From NCBI GenBank assembly GCA_041941305.1, contig JBGTQJ010000061.1, positions 1-56,375 of the forward strand: a stretch of 56,375 nucleotides of DNA. The letters are read 5' to 3'. Position 1 is the stretch's first letter; each line of letters opens with the position of its first letter. Under the pieces are notes generated by a model. It was not told the origin of the DNA, ran no database searches, and saw nothing but the letters and a program-made list of their open reading frames with translations. Of the stretch, positions 25,539 to 34,105 are shown piece by piece. This DNA is from JANSWP01 sp041941305 (GTDB taxonomy: Bacteria; Bacteroidota; Bacteroidia; Chitinophagales; Saprospiraceae). A program made the position numbers and the translations under genes.

Positions 25539-28124
25539 TTATAATTTCACTTCGAGGGTCACATAAAAAGTTCTTGGTGCTGAGGGAATAATTCCAGGTC
25601 CGGGGTATCCTGTTGCTCGCCTTGTAAAATAACTATTATCCAATAGATTGTTGATCCCTGTTTCTATCCTTAAAAATTTAAATCGATAGGAAAGCGAAAA
25701 ATCTGCGATCCCGTAAGCGGGAATGCTACCCAAAATGCCGCTTTGGTTGTCATTCCTATTTTGAGGTGCATTGGAAGCATCTGTAAATTGCTCAGACAGG
25801 TAGGTCCATTGGAAACTCCCAAGCAGATTTTTATAGCCAAATCCAATACCTGATTTCATATTCAAAAAAGGAATAAACTCCACCTCCTTTCCCTCTACTC
25901 CCGGTATTTCTGAGCTAAAATAATTGGATCGCGTCAAGGCAATATTTGTAAATACATTTAACTTGTAATACTTCTTCTCTTCCAAATTTGGTTGCAGGAT
26001 ATTCCAATCAATTCGATTTTCCAATCCATAAATAAAGGCACTTCCAATATTGCCTCTAAATCGAACAACGCTTCCAGTTTCTACTTCGTTTCCTTCAGCA
26101 TTAATTCTCGTTTCAGGGCGAAGTACTTCTCCCAGGCGGTCGTCATACAACAAACCAAAAGCACTGAAATCAAAATTGATTTGCTTTATTTTTCCTCGGA
26201 ATCCGAGGTCAGCAGTGAAACCACTTTCATCTGAAATGTTGGGATCAATTTGGAAGGAGGGGTTGACGGTTCGAATATCATTGAATGTTACCGAACGATA
26301 GTTTTGAGAAAAATTGAAATAGGTTTCAAGAGAGTCAGAGGGGTTGAAGCTTAAACCCATTCCCAGCAATACTCGTTTTCGTTCAAAGGTTCGATTATCC
26401 TCAAAGATTTCATTTCTGATGGGATTGCCAGCCAGGTCAAAATCAATCACCCGAAAAGTACCTTCGCTTTTTGTTTTGATGTATTCAACCCGAATTCCTG
26501 GAGTAATATAAAACTTATCACTTAAGTAAAATATATGTTCTCCAAACAGAGCCCCATTGAGGTTGGGAAAAGAAAAATCAGATTGATTGGGGTAATCAGA
26601 AAAAATATCGTTTTGTACAGAAAAATCGGCTTCTGTACTATTAGACCCAGCACCTTGAATTGCACCGTTATTAGATTTATAAAATTTGGTTCCGATTAAA
26701 AATACAGCGCTTCGGTTTGCCAATTGATAGCGATGTAGAAATCTTGCTTCCGTCCCCCAGTTTTGAAATTTGCCTTTTAGCAAATCGCGTGGTGCTGTGA
26801 GGTCGTCCGTTTGCGAAACGCGATTGGTGCGGAAACCGACCGCATTTCTGGAAGCATTCAGTCCAAAAACATGCAGGGAAAAATCCGTTTTAGACGAAAA
26901 CTTGTGTTTGAAGTTCAAAGCGTATAAATTCCAGTTCACCTCAAACCAATTCCGGGTACGATTACTAAAATCGGGATTTTCATAAAACTGGGCATCTGTC
27001 AAACCACCTGCTTGTTGGGCCAAATAATTCAAAAAGGTATATTCAACATTCAGGCTTGTTTTTCTCGAAACCTGATAATTGAAGTGTGCAAAAATATTTT
27101 TGGCATCAAAATCAGAATTGGGTCGAAAATCTTCCCCCTTTTTATAATTGAAATAGGTGTAGTAGGAAAACTTCCCAAGGGTACCGCTTATTGAATTGAA
27201 AGAAGAGAAAAAAGCATTGGAACCAACAGTTTGACGAGCAACCAACTCAATTTTTTTATGTGGATTTGGTTTCTTGAATTTAAAATTGACCAAGCCTCCA
27301 AATTGAGTCCCATATTGTAAGGAAGCAGCTCCACGAATAATTTGAATCTCACTCAAAGCTTCTGCCGGAGGGGAATAATAACTTTCCGGATAGCCCAGCA
27401 CATCTGCCGAAATATCGTATCCATTTTGACGGGTATTGAAATTTGCTGTCCGATTGGGATCCAGACCGCGCCCGCCAATATTGAGCTGAAGCCCCGCATC
27501 ATTGGCTTCGTAAATATTCAGACCAGTAATTTGAGCATAGATTTGACGAGCCTTATTGGCAGCCATATTGGCAGTTAGTTGGTCAAGCAAGACCACCTCA
27601 GATTTTTTGCCTGCATAAATGGCGGTTCCTTCAACTGCCCTCAATTTTCGAATGCGAAATTGGTGTTCACTCTCTCCAGAAACAATTACTTCATTAAGGT
27701 CTATTGCCAATTCTTGTAAAGTAATATTTTCTACCAGGGATTCCTTTTTCAGTTCAATTGGTTTTTGATTGGTTTGATATCCATTAACCAAAACTACCAA
27801 TTCGTATTTACCTGGTTTTAAGTCACTTATTACATAATTGCCATTTTGGTCCGTCTCATAAGCTTCTGTTTGAGGCAGTAGAAAAATCTCTGCCTTAGCA
27901 ATGGGTACACCTTCATTATCGGAAATCATTCCAGAAATGGATAATTGAGCATTCAGGAAATTCACCTCAAAAAGTAGAGGTACCAGTATCCAAAATGTAA
28001 AAACCTGTTTGCCTGGGTAACCGCCAAATTTATTTGGCAGTTTCGCTCGATAACTAAACTCAACAATAGAAATCAACCAAAAATATTTGGCGATTATGGT
28101 ATCAAAATCCTTTAATTTCATCAT
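25539..28124 (-). CDS. TonB-dependent outer-membrane receptor (FecA-like)
   Basis: 861 residues: a hydrophobic N-terminal segment ending LNAQ, a carboxypeptidase-regulatory-like domain (~60-140: ISGMISDNEGVPIAKAEIFL), a plug (~165-275: LDQLTANMAANKARQIYAQITGLNIYE, LSEIQIIRGAASLQYGTQFGGLVNF) and a 22-strand-type barrel ending in FYVTLEVKL. The N-terminus is longer than usual, with an odd leader before the hydrophobic stretch, so the true start may be further in (the first codons overlap the HTTM gene by 23 bp). Its operon partners indicate iron or another metal-chelate as cargo. Confidence 0.92.
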   Translation of the reverse strand: MMKLKDFDTIIAKYFWLISIVEFSYRAKLPNKFGGYPGKQVFTFWILVPLLFEVNFLNAQLSISGMISDNEGVPIAKAEIFLLPQTEAYETDQNGNYVISDLKPGKYELVVLVNGYQTNQKPIELKKESLVENITLQELAIDLNEVIVSGESEHQFRIRKLRAVEGTAIYAGKKSEVVLLDQLTANMAANKARQIYAQITGLNIYEANDAGLQLNIGGRGLDPNRTANFNTRQNGYDISADVLGYPESYYSPPAEALSEIQIIRGAASLQYGTQFGGLVNFKFKKPNPHKKIELVARQTVGSNAFFSSFNSISGTLGKFSYYTYFNYKKGEDFRPNSDFDAKNIFAHFNYQVSRKTSLNVEYTFLNYLAQQAGGLTDAQFYENPDFSNRTRNWFEVNWNLYALNFKHKFSSKTDFSLHVFGLNASRNAVGFRTNRVSQTDDLTAPRDLLKGKFQNWGTEARFLHRYQLANRSAVFLIGTKFYKSNNGAIQGAGSNSTEADFSVQNDIFSDYPNQSDFSFPNLNGALFGEHIFYLSDKFYITPGIRVEYIKTKSEGTFRVIDFDLAGNPIRNEIFEDNRTFERKRVLLGMGLSFNPSDSLETYFNFSQNYRSVTFNDIRTVNPSFQIDPNISDESGFTADLGFRGKIKQINFDFSAFGLLYDDRLGEVLRPETRINAEGNEVETGSVVRFRGNIGSAFIYGLENRIDWNILQPNLEEKKYYKLNVFTNIALTRSNYFSSEIPGVEGKEVEFIPFLNMKSGIGFGYKNLLGSFQWTYLSEQFTDASNAPQNRNDNQSGILGSIPAYGIADFSLSYRFKFLRIETGINNLLDNSYFTRRATGYPGPGIIPSAPRTFYVTLEVKL

Positions 28125-29451
28125 TAAATGGCAGTATAAATGTTTTGGGTTTCCATGAGGGTTTGATAGTGGTTAAATCAATTTCAGGATCAATGTAAGG
28201 GCGACTGCTACGACCATTAAGTGCCACGTAGCTTTCTACATATACTTCAGGATCCGGGAATCCGGAATGCCTAAAATGCTTTTCCAAAAAGTGGGCAAAT
28301 TCCAATATAAAATCAGGCTGAGTTGCCATTTGTTTTTCCTGAAGCGGATTCAGGAAATTCCCATTTTGGATATAAAAGCGCTTGCCCGTTTCAGGATCCA
28401 CAATTTTAAAATTGGCGTAGCCGGCTTTTTCCATGAGCATTACCCGCCAGGAAAAGCGGTAGCCTTGCTCCGTCCAAAAAAGCTCACCTTCATAAAGCAA
28501 ATGACGAAATGGAATCAAGAGTTGGAACAGGAAAAAAACAGCTAGGATTACAAGGGTGTTTTTTTGATATAGACTATTTTTTTGTGCGACAATGGACATC
28601 GATAGCATGTTCCTTTTTTTCCAGAAGAATTCCAAAATCCTCCGATGGAACTTGGCATCAAAAAAAATCAGGGCACTTCCAATCATTACCCAGGGAAATA
28701 CCCCGATAGGAAATAAAATCCGGGTAAGTACATGAAAAACAACTACGGCAACAAAAGCCAAATTCCGGGTCTTGGAATTCCACAACAAAAAAGGAATACT
28801 CAAATCATATAATGCGCCCGACCAACTAAATAAATAATGAAATGCTTCTTTTTGCAGCAAATCGCCTAAAATCGGAATATCGTATTTCGCCGTCAGCCAA
28901 ATTTTTAGGGGCTGTGCTTCTAGCAACCAATCTGAATTGAGCTTTGCCAAACCTGCATAAAACCAAACAATGCTCAGCAACAACTTAATGGCATCGATAC
29001 TCCACCTGGGCACCTTAAATTCCTTTTTTTTCCAAAAAGCATCTGCAGAAAAAGCAGCATTGGCGGGCAAAAAAATCATCAAAAAAGAAAGACAGGAAAC
29101 AAAATAATAGTGATTGAGATAATTGGTCTTGTCCATTAACTCAATATAGGTGAAGCTCAAAAAGAAGGTAATAATAGCAACCCGGTATTGAAGCCCTATC
29201 ATTACAAAGAAAGCAGCCAGACCACAAAGGATGAACAAAAGGTAGGTATATTCTCCAAAAGGCTTGACCCACTCAAAACCCAAATAAGAAAAGAAAAACT
29301 GAGGTTCTATATACAACTTCTCAATCCAACCATAAGACTGAAAACGAATCATGCTAAATAGCATAATACCACCAAAAAAAATACGGAAAACTGCCAAAGG
29401 AGCAGCATCCGTATATTCGTTCAAATATTTATTAATAGCTGTAGTCTTCAT
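28102..29451 (-). CDS. HTTM / vitamin K-dependent gamma-carboxylase-like membrane protein
   Basis: 449 residues with several membrane helices in the first ~330. Family hallmarks: DKTNYLNHYYFVSCLSFLM (~107-125), WFYAGLAKLNSDWL (163-176) and LLYEGELFWTEQGYRFSWRVMLMEKAG. The second aligns by eye with the human gamma-glutamyl carboxylase segment around its catalytic Lys218; the equivalent here is Lys170. Family members in bacteria are little studied. Encoded between imelysin and the TonB receptor; it could modify a surface protein of this uptake system using menaquinone, which is inference only. Confidence 0.85.
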   Translation of the reverse strand: MKTTAINKYLNEYTDAAPLAVFRIFFGGIMLFSMIRFQSYGWIEKLYIEPQFFFSYLGFEWVKPFGEYTYLLFILCGLAAFFVMIGLQYRVAIITFFLSFTYIELMDKTNYLNHYYFVSCLSFLMIFLPANAAFSADAFWKKKEFKVPRWSIDAIKLLLSIVWFYAGLAKLNSDWLLEAQPLKIWLTAKYDIPILGDLLQKEAFHYLFSWSGALYDLSIPFLLWNSKTRNLAFVAVVVFHVLTRILFPIGVFPWVMIGSALIFFDAKFHRRILEFFWKKRNMLSMSIVAQKNSLYQKNTLVILAVFFLFQLLIPFRHLLYEGELFWTEQGYRFSWRVMLMEKAGYANFKIVDPETGKRFYIQNGNFLNPLQEKQMATQPDFILEFAHFLEKHFRHSGFPDPEVYVESYVALNGRSSRPYIDPEIDLTTIKPSWKPKTFILPFNDEIKGF

Positions 29452-29465
29452 AAATAAACCTCATA

Positions 29466-29501
29466 TGATTGCAGCATCATAGCATTGCAGCATCGTAGTA
29501 T
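29466..29501. repeat. Single arm of a GCAATGCTGC-family hairpin
   Basis: Iterated GCAGCATCATAGCATTGCAG words without a facing complementary arm, between the imelysin and HTTM genes. It looks like half of the hairpins at 2716, 20166 and 23476. Confidence 0.5.
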
Positions 29502-29508
29502 CAACCAA

Positions 29509-30624
29509 TCAATCCCCATCTGCGTCTACATAATCTACGTTAACATTGAATGCCTGAAGCATATCAACTTTGATATTCACCACATTAAGCTGCAACTGGT
29601 CATAGGCTGCGAGCATTCTAAAATTGTCTGTTTGCACTTGAAGAGCCAAATTGTCGTTCAATTCGCTAATTGTCGAATGAGCTGCATTAAACTGCTGAAT
29701 GATTACCTGGCTTAAATCTTCTTCTCCTTTTTTCACTTCCAGGTAGTCCAAATAATCTTTCATGCTCAAACCAGGGCTGGAACCATCATAATTGGCATGT
29801 GTGAAGAAATTTTGGACTGCATCCAAAGCGCGATTCAGTAGAAACTTGGAATAATCTTGTCGGTAATAAGCTTCAGTAGCTGCACTCAATGGGCTTCCTG
29901 AAAATACCCCGGCAGGGATGCCTACTTTGCCTGCTCGTAGATGCTTTTCATAATAATAGATGAAGTCATTTACTAATTTATCTACGGAAGCTGTGGCTGA
30001 ATTGCCACTGTTATTTACAAATTTATCGCGAAAACCATTTGTCCAGTCTTGCAAAATCAATTGAGTCAAATCATCAATCCTGGCCACCAGGCCACGCAGG
30101 TAAGTCAGATAAGCACCTGCATTGGAAGCATTCTGATAAAAATCAAGGATTTGTTCACGGCCACTTTCGACACCAAAAAGTAAGTAATCTAATGCTGGAA
30201 ATCCTTGCTTGTCAATTTCCGATGGGAGATCAAGATTGAAATCTCCATTCATCGCATTGGCATCAATACCTGCCACATCACTGGGATAAATATTTAAATT
30301 GTTCGTAAAACGTATCTCCTCTGCTTTTCCAATGTCAATCATTGATACATCCTGGAAGGAAGCATATGCCAATTCCCATTTGGTGACTAAAAAATCGTAA
30401 TTGGCTTCCGTAGGATCATCTGCAAATGCATCGCCTGCAGATTTTAATTCTTTGGTTTTTTCTCCAAAAAAAGTGTAAGCGGGAATAATGTAATTGTCAG
30501 CCCAGTGTGCTAACATAGCCTGCCGATCAAAATTATCTACTGGAGTAGGATCTACCGGTTCTTTATTATCGTCTCCACAAGAGAAGGCTGTAACTAGAAT
30601 GAGAAAGAAGAGTAATTTTTTCAT
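29509..30624 (-). CDS. Imelysin-family lipoprotein
   Basis: 371 residues with a lipoprotein signal (VTAFSC, Cys16). The all-helical imelysin fold is recognisable: YIIPAYTFFGEKTKELKSA, an early FQDVSMIDIG, and KQGFPALDYLLFG. The GxHxxE motif of classical imelysins reads GFPALD here, as in the non-peptidase branch. Imelysin-like proteins sit at the cell surface in iron uptake loci. Ordered between the DUF4856 lipoprotein and the HTTM gene, with all four genes on one strand. Confidence 0.9.
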   Translation of the reverse strand: MKKLLFFLILVTAFSCGDDNKEPVDPTPVDNFDRQAMLAHWADNYIIPAYTFFGEKTKELKSAGDAFADDPTEANYDFLVTKWELAYASFQDVSMIDIGKAEEIRFTNNLNIYPSDVAGIDANAMNGDFNLDLPSEIDKQGFPALDYLLFGVESGREQILDFYQNASNAGAYLTYLRGLVARIDDLTQLILQDWTNGFRDKFVNNSGNSATASVDKLVNDFIYYYEKHLRAGKVGIPAGVFSGSPLSAATEAYYRQDYSKFLLNRALDAVQNFFTHANYDGSSPGLSMKDYLDYLEVKKGEEDLSQVIIQQFNAAHSTISELNDNLALQVQTDNFRMLAAYDQLQLNVVNIKVDMLQAFNVNVDYVDADGD

Positions 30625-30643
30625 AAGGGCTATAAATTCTGAA

Positions 30644-30725
30644 AGGCGACGACCTGCGGTCGCCGCCTAATGATTTGTTATCATTTAGCCATACAAGAGT
30701 TGAGGTTTGAACTTTTGTATGGCTA
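30644..30725 (-). terminator. Two strong hairpins between the DUF4856 and imelysin genes
   Basis: Stem 1: 30644-30654 with 30658-30668 (AGGCGACGACC, one mismatch, loop TGC). Stem 2: TAGCCATACAAGAGTT (30686-30701) with 30710-30725, one mismatch. They follow the DUF4856 stop on the minus strand and precede the imelysin start, so partial termination could make the first gene the most abundant product. Confidence 0.65.
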
Positions 30726-30739
30726 TCAATATAATATGA

Positions 30740-31954
30740 TTAGCTGCCAGCTTGAGCAACTGTGAAATCAAACTTCGCTGCAATCGCCTCTGAAATAGCA
30801 TCTAAAGTCGCAGGAGTCACATCCCAAAAACCATTTGTTGCACCATACAAATCATCAATAAATTTATCTACTTCTGCTTTAGAGAAATAAGGAGAAGCAG
30901 CATTTGGTTGACGAGTAAATTGAAGGCTGTATACAAAGCCAAAACCTTCACTCAAATCGTGGAAGGCAGCACCCATGTCACCACCTTCAATTCCATTTTT
31001 GCCTTGTTGTAAGTAGTAAACTGCACGAACGGCAATCACTGTTGAAACCTTCTCGCGAATGATATCAGCTTGCTCATCGCGGACATCGTAATCACCAGCT
31101 ACGATGGCAGCACGTCCCATTTTGAAAGCTTCCCAAATATCTTCAGCGATACCAGCGAAATCAGGATCGCCTTCTACTCTACCAATGTATTTGTTCAAGA
31201 AAGAGTCATCAGAACCAATCGTTGGATTTGGGTCAGCAGTGTTGACAGAAGTTCCATAAAGATAACCATAAGCTTCATCCCATTTGTGCTCCATGGTCGT
31301 GTAGTTCTTGCCATCAGCAACAATTCCGGCATCATTTAATGCCCGGTTGTCAGCAGCATCCAACACAGCAGTTCCGAGGTAGTTATTCAAAGCCTGATCA
31401 GCCATCAAAGCTCCAATCAAACCTTTGTTGACTGCCTGGTTGTATTCCAAGCCTTTTGCATTTACGTAACGGGTAGAGGTTCCATCTGCAATTTGTCCAG
31501 CTTTACCAGCTTCAGCCAATTCATTTTCATTTGGGAAAATTTCATTCACCTGAGCAGAAATCCAGCTTGCAAAATCTTCTTTGATTGCAGCTGCATCAAC
31601 TGTATTTGAGGAAAAAAAGTCAGCAGAAGCGGCAGTTTTTGAGCGAATGCTTTTGGTAGATTCGTTCAAAGCTGCATCAGAAAAAGGATTGGCATCGGTG
31701 CCATCTGCTGTTTCATTGGCATACATTTCCAAAAGCGTAGTTTCAGACACACCAAAATCCTTCATTGCAGAAATCAGTTCCTGTCCCATTTGAATCCGAG
31801 TCGTTTGGCCACTGAAAGAAACCGTAGTTGCACCATCGCGCTCAAAAGAATAAGTTTCAGGTACGCCAATTGTAAAATCATTATCCTCGTCTTTGTCACA
31901 AGAAGCTAAAAAGAGGACAGAACCAAATAGCAGTAGTTTTAAATAAAGATTCAT
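30740..31954 (-). CDS. DUF4856-family lipoprotein
   Basis: 404 residues with a lipobox (LFLASC). The sequence YSFERDGATTVSFSGQTTRIQMGQELISAMKDFG and the repeated ADGxxYTTMEHKWDEAYGYLYG block are characteristic of DUF4856, which co-occurs with imelysin and TonB receptors in Bacteroidota. Function unproven; a surface-exposed metal- or substrate-binding partner is likely. First gene of the operon, behind the palindrome at 32032-32050. Confidence 0.85.
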   Translation of the reverse strand: MNLYLKLLLFGSVLFLASCDKDEDNDFTIGVPETYSFERDGATTVSFSGQTTRIQMGQELISAMKDFGVSETTLLEMYANETADGTDANPFSDAALNESTKSIRSKTAASADFFSSNTVDAAAIKEDFASWISAQVNEIFPNENELAEAGKAGQIADGTSTRYVNAKGLEYNQAVNKGLIGALMADQALNNYLGTAVLDAADNRALNDAGIVADGKNYTTMEHKWDEAYGYLYGTSVNTADPNPTIGSDDSFLNKYIGRVEGDPDFAGIAEDIWEAFKMGRAAIVAGDYDVRDEQADIIREKVSTVIAVRAVYYLQQGKNGIEGGDMGAAFHDLSEGFGFVYSLQFTRQPNAASPYFSKAEVDKFIDDLYGATNGFWDVTPATLDAISEAIAAKFDFTVAQAGS

Positions 31955-32031
31955 TTTCTTGGTTAGTTGTTTATGTTACCTCCAAACAGCCTTTTTCAAA
32001 AATTGTCATTTCAAAAAAAGAAAATACTTTA

Positions 32032-32050
32032 ATCTAGACTGAGTCTAAAT
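32032..32050. promoter_or_regulatory. Palindrome upstream of the DUF4856-imelysin-HTTM-TonB operon
   Basis: On the minus strand it reads ATTTAGACTCAGTCTAGAT, a 19-bp palindrome with one mismatch, 78 bp before the first start codon. It resembles metalloregulator (DtxR/MntR-like) boxes and shares the TTTAGA/TCTAAA halves with the palindrome at 24454-24485, though with spacer 5 instead of 4. A metal-responsive operator is plausible from the operon content. Confidence 0.5.
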
Positions 32051-32485
32051 AAAATCACTAGTGCAAAAGTAGAAGAGCGCAGTAATTCTTACAATACCTT
32101 TTGTTTGGGAAAATGGTATTACCTAATGTTAGGTATTCACCTATTAATATTAGTAATGTGATTTAAGGATTGAGATTAATTCTTTAGTGATTGTCAAGGA
32201 TTTAGAATTCGTAAGTTTTTAAAAACTTGCCAAGTCTTATCGCAAACTATTTTAAATCCCAGGGCAAAACTCAACCCTTAATTCGCATTAGTACTTAAAA
32301 GGGTAAATTTATTGAGGAGCAATTGTAGCAGTGATATTAGTGTTCAATGATAAACAAGGATTGAAAAATCTTGTTATTGTGGGGTTGATAAGTAATCACT
32401 GTATCCCAGCAAGCACGTAAATTGCAAGAAATTTGGAGATACGGTATTTTGCTCATATCGGAATCAACGGAAAAATTTAAGGTAC
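32051..32485. promoter_or_regulatory. Long gap before the lycopene cyclase gene, with two perfect palindromes
   Basis: The gap 31955-32485 (531 bp) shows no credible gene. Besides the metal-type box at 32032 it holds TACCTAA-TG-TTAGGTA (32120-32135) and AAGTTTTTAAAAACTT (32213-32228), both perfect. Either could control the lycopene cyclase or the divergent lipoprotein operon. The remainder shows nothing I can name. Confidence 0.45.
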
Positions 32486-33628
32486 ATGACCTATGATTAC
32501 ATCATTGCTGGAGCTGGATGCGCAGGCTTGAGTTTGCTTTACCGGATTTTGAGTGACTCGAAGCTGAGCAACAAGGAAATATTAATTGTAGATAAAGAAC
32601 GTAAAGCGCAAAACGACCGAACCTGGTGTTATTGGGAAAAAGGCAGTGGTTTGTTTGAACCCATTGTAAGACATCATTGGAAAACACTTGAATTTAAAAC
32701 TGAGTCTTTTCTCAAACGCTTTGATTTGAAGCAATATAAATACAAAATGATTCGAGGCATCGATTTTTACAATTTTGTCTTGGAATATGCTTCAAAATTT
32801 GACAATGTAGCATTCCGAACTGAGGAGATTAAAGACTTTGAAGTAGTAAACGGTAAAGCGGTATTGAAAACAGCATCAGGTACATTTACTGCCGAATATC
32901 TGTTTAATTCAACAAGCTTAATGAATCCTGAGTATTCAAAAGAGGATACACTATTACAACATTTTATGGGCTGGGAGATTAGGACTAAAGAACCTGTGTT
33001 TGACCCCAACGTAGGGACTCTGATGGATTTCAGCTTATCTCAGCGACATGGTATTACTTTCATGTATATTTTACCCGTAAGCCCAAATGAAGCGCTGGTT
33101 GAATATACCCTGTTCACAGGTGAGTTGCTTCCAAAAAACGAATACAAAGAGGCCCTGATTCAATACATTCAAAATGATTTGTCCTTAAACAATTACGACA
33201 TCAGCCATGAAGAATACGGCGTGATTCCAATGTCCTTGAAAAAATTTCCTTCTCATTTTCAACATAAAATTATCAATATCGGAACAGCAGGTGGACATAC
33301 CAAAGCAAGTAGTGGATATACCTTCCAGTTTATTCAAAAACATACCGCCAAAATCGCTGAGCGTTTGAGTAAAGGCAAAAGTCCATTAGTTGAATTTACC
33401 TTTCGGGAGAAAATGTTTCAATGGTATGACAGAACGCTCATTGATGTTATCCTTTCAAAGAGAATGACGGGCAAACAAATCTTCAGCAGGATGTTCAAAA
33501 AAGTTGCTCCGGAGAAAATCCTTCAATTTTTAGGAAATGAAAGTGGCATTTTTGACGACCTAAAAGTCATGTACAGTTTGCCGACCATGAAATTTTTGCC
33601 TTCCGGAATTAAACAGTTAATGAAATAG
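32486..33628 (+). CDS. crtY: Lycopene cyclase (CrtY/LCYB family)
   Basis: 380 residues. FAD-binding N-terminus DYIIAGAGCAGLSLLYRIL, the cyclase signature NDRTWCYWEKG (~46-56), MGWEIRTKEPVFDP, and the C-terminal IGTAGGHTKASSGYTFQ. It cyclises the ends of lycopene to beta-carotene, a step towards the yellow-orange pigments of Bacteroidota. No other carotenoid gene is in the window, so it is separated from the usual crtBI partners or they lie elsewhere. Confidence 0.93.
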   Translation: MTYDYIIAGAGCAGLSLLYRILSDSKLSNKEILIVDKERKAQNDRTWCYWEKGSGLFEPIVRHHWKTLEFKTESFLKRFDLKQYKYKMIRGIDFYNFVLEYASKFDNVAFRTEEIKDFEVVNGKAVLKTASGTFTAEYLFNSTSLMNPEYSKEDTLLQHFMGWEIRTKEPVFDPNVGTLMDFSLSQRHGITFMYILPVSPNEALVEYTLFTGELLPKNEYKEALIQYIQNDLSLNNYDISHEEYGVIPMSLKKFPSHFQHKIINIGTAGGHTKASSGYTFQFIQKHTAKIAERLSKGKSPLVEFTFREKMFQWYDRTLIDVILSKRMTGKQIFSRMFKKVAPEKILQFLGNESGIFDDLKVMYSLPTMKFLPSGIKQLMK

Positions 33629-33638
33629 AAATGATTAC

Positions 33639-34070
33639 CTAGCTATGGTTGTAGATCTTTACAAATCCAAAGAACAATAAAAATACTTTCAAGCCTTCTA
33701 AAATCACATAATAAAGGTGATGATTGGTTGAAGCTACTTCCAATCCTGCAATGATATCATCAGCTCGGGCATTCAAAACTGGAATGAGCCAAATGGACTG
33801 AATTGCAATAATTAATATCAATAGAACTCCAACTGCAAGGACAACTGAGGTAAGATTTTTAAAATGGTAAATGAGCCAGGCTCCAAAGATCAATGAGAAA
33901 GTGATTTCAACTTTATTGAGGGCAGAAAAGACCAATTTTCCAATGCCTAATCCTAATGGTAGCGTAATATTTGGTGCTCTAAATTTCAAAGGTGCTTCCA
34001 GAAAAGAAATGCCCAGGAGCATGCCCAGCCAAGTGCCAATGATTAGCAGTATGATAAGTTTAAATTTCAT
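33639..34070 (-). CDS. Small four-helix membrane protein (DUF4149/TMEM205-like)
   Basis: Start set at ATG 34070 (MKFKLIILLIIGTWLG); the upstream TTG is less likely. About 143 residues with four hydrophobic helices; the second-helix sequence LVFSALNKVEITFSLIFG fits a small family of unknown function seen in Bacteroidota. It follows the CcsBA gene closely (35 bp) on the same strand and may be cotranscribed. The family call is weak. Confidence 0.5.
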   Translation of the reverse strand: MKFKLIILLIIGTWLGMLLGISFLEAPLKFRAPNITLPLGLGIGKLVFSALNKVEITFSLIFGAWLIYHFKNLTSVVLAVGVLLILIIAIQSIWLIPVLNARADDIIAGLEVASTNHHLYYVILEGLKVFLLFFGFVKIYNHS

Positions 34071-34105
34071 AATTGTGAACAAGAACTTAAGCAAATCATT
34101 TCTAT

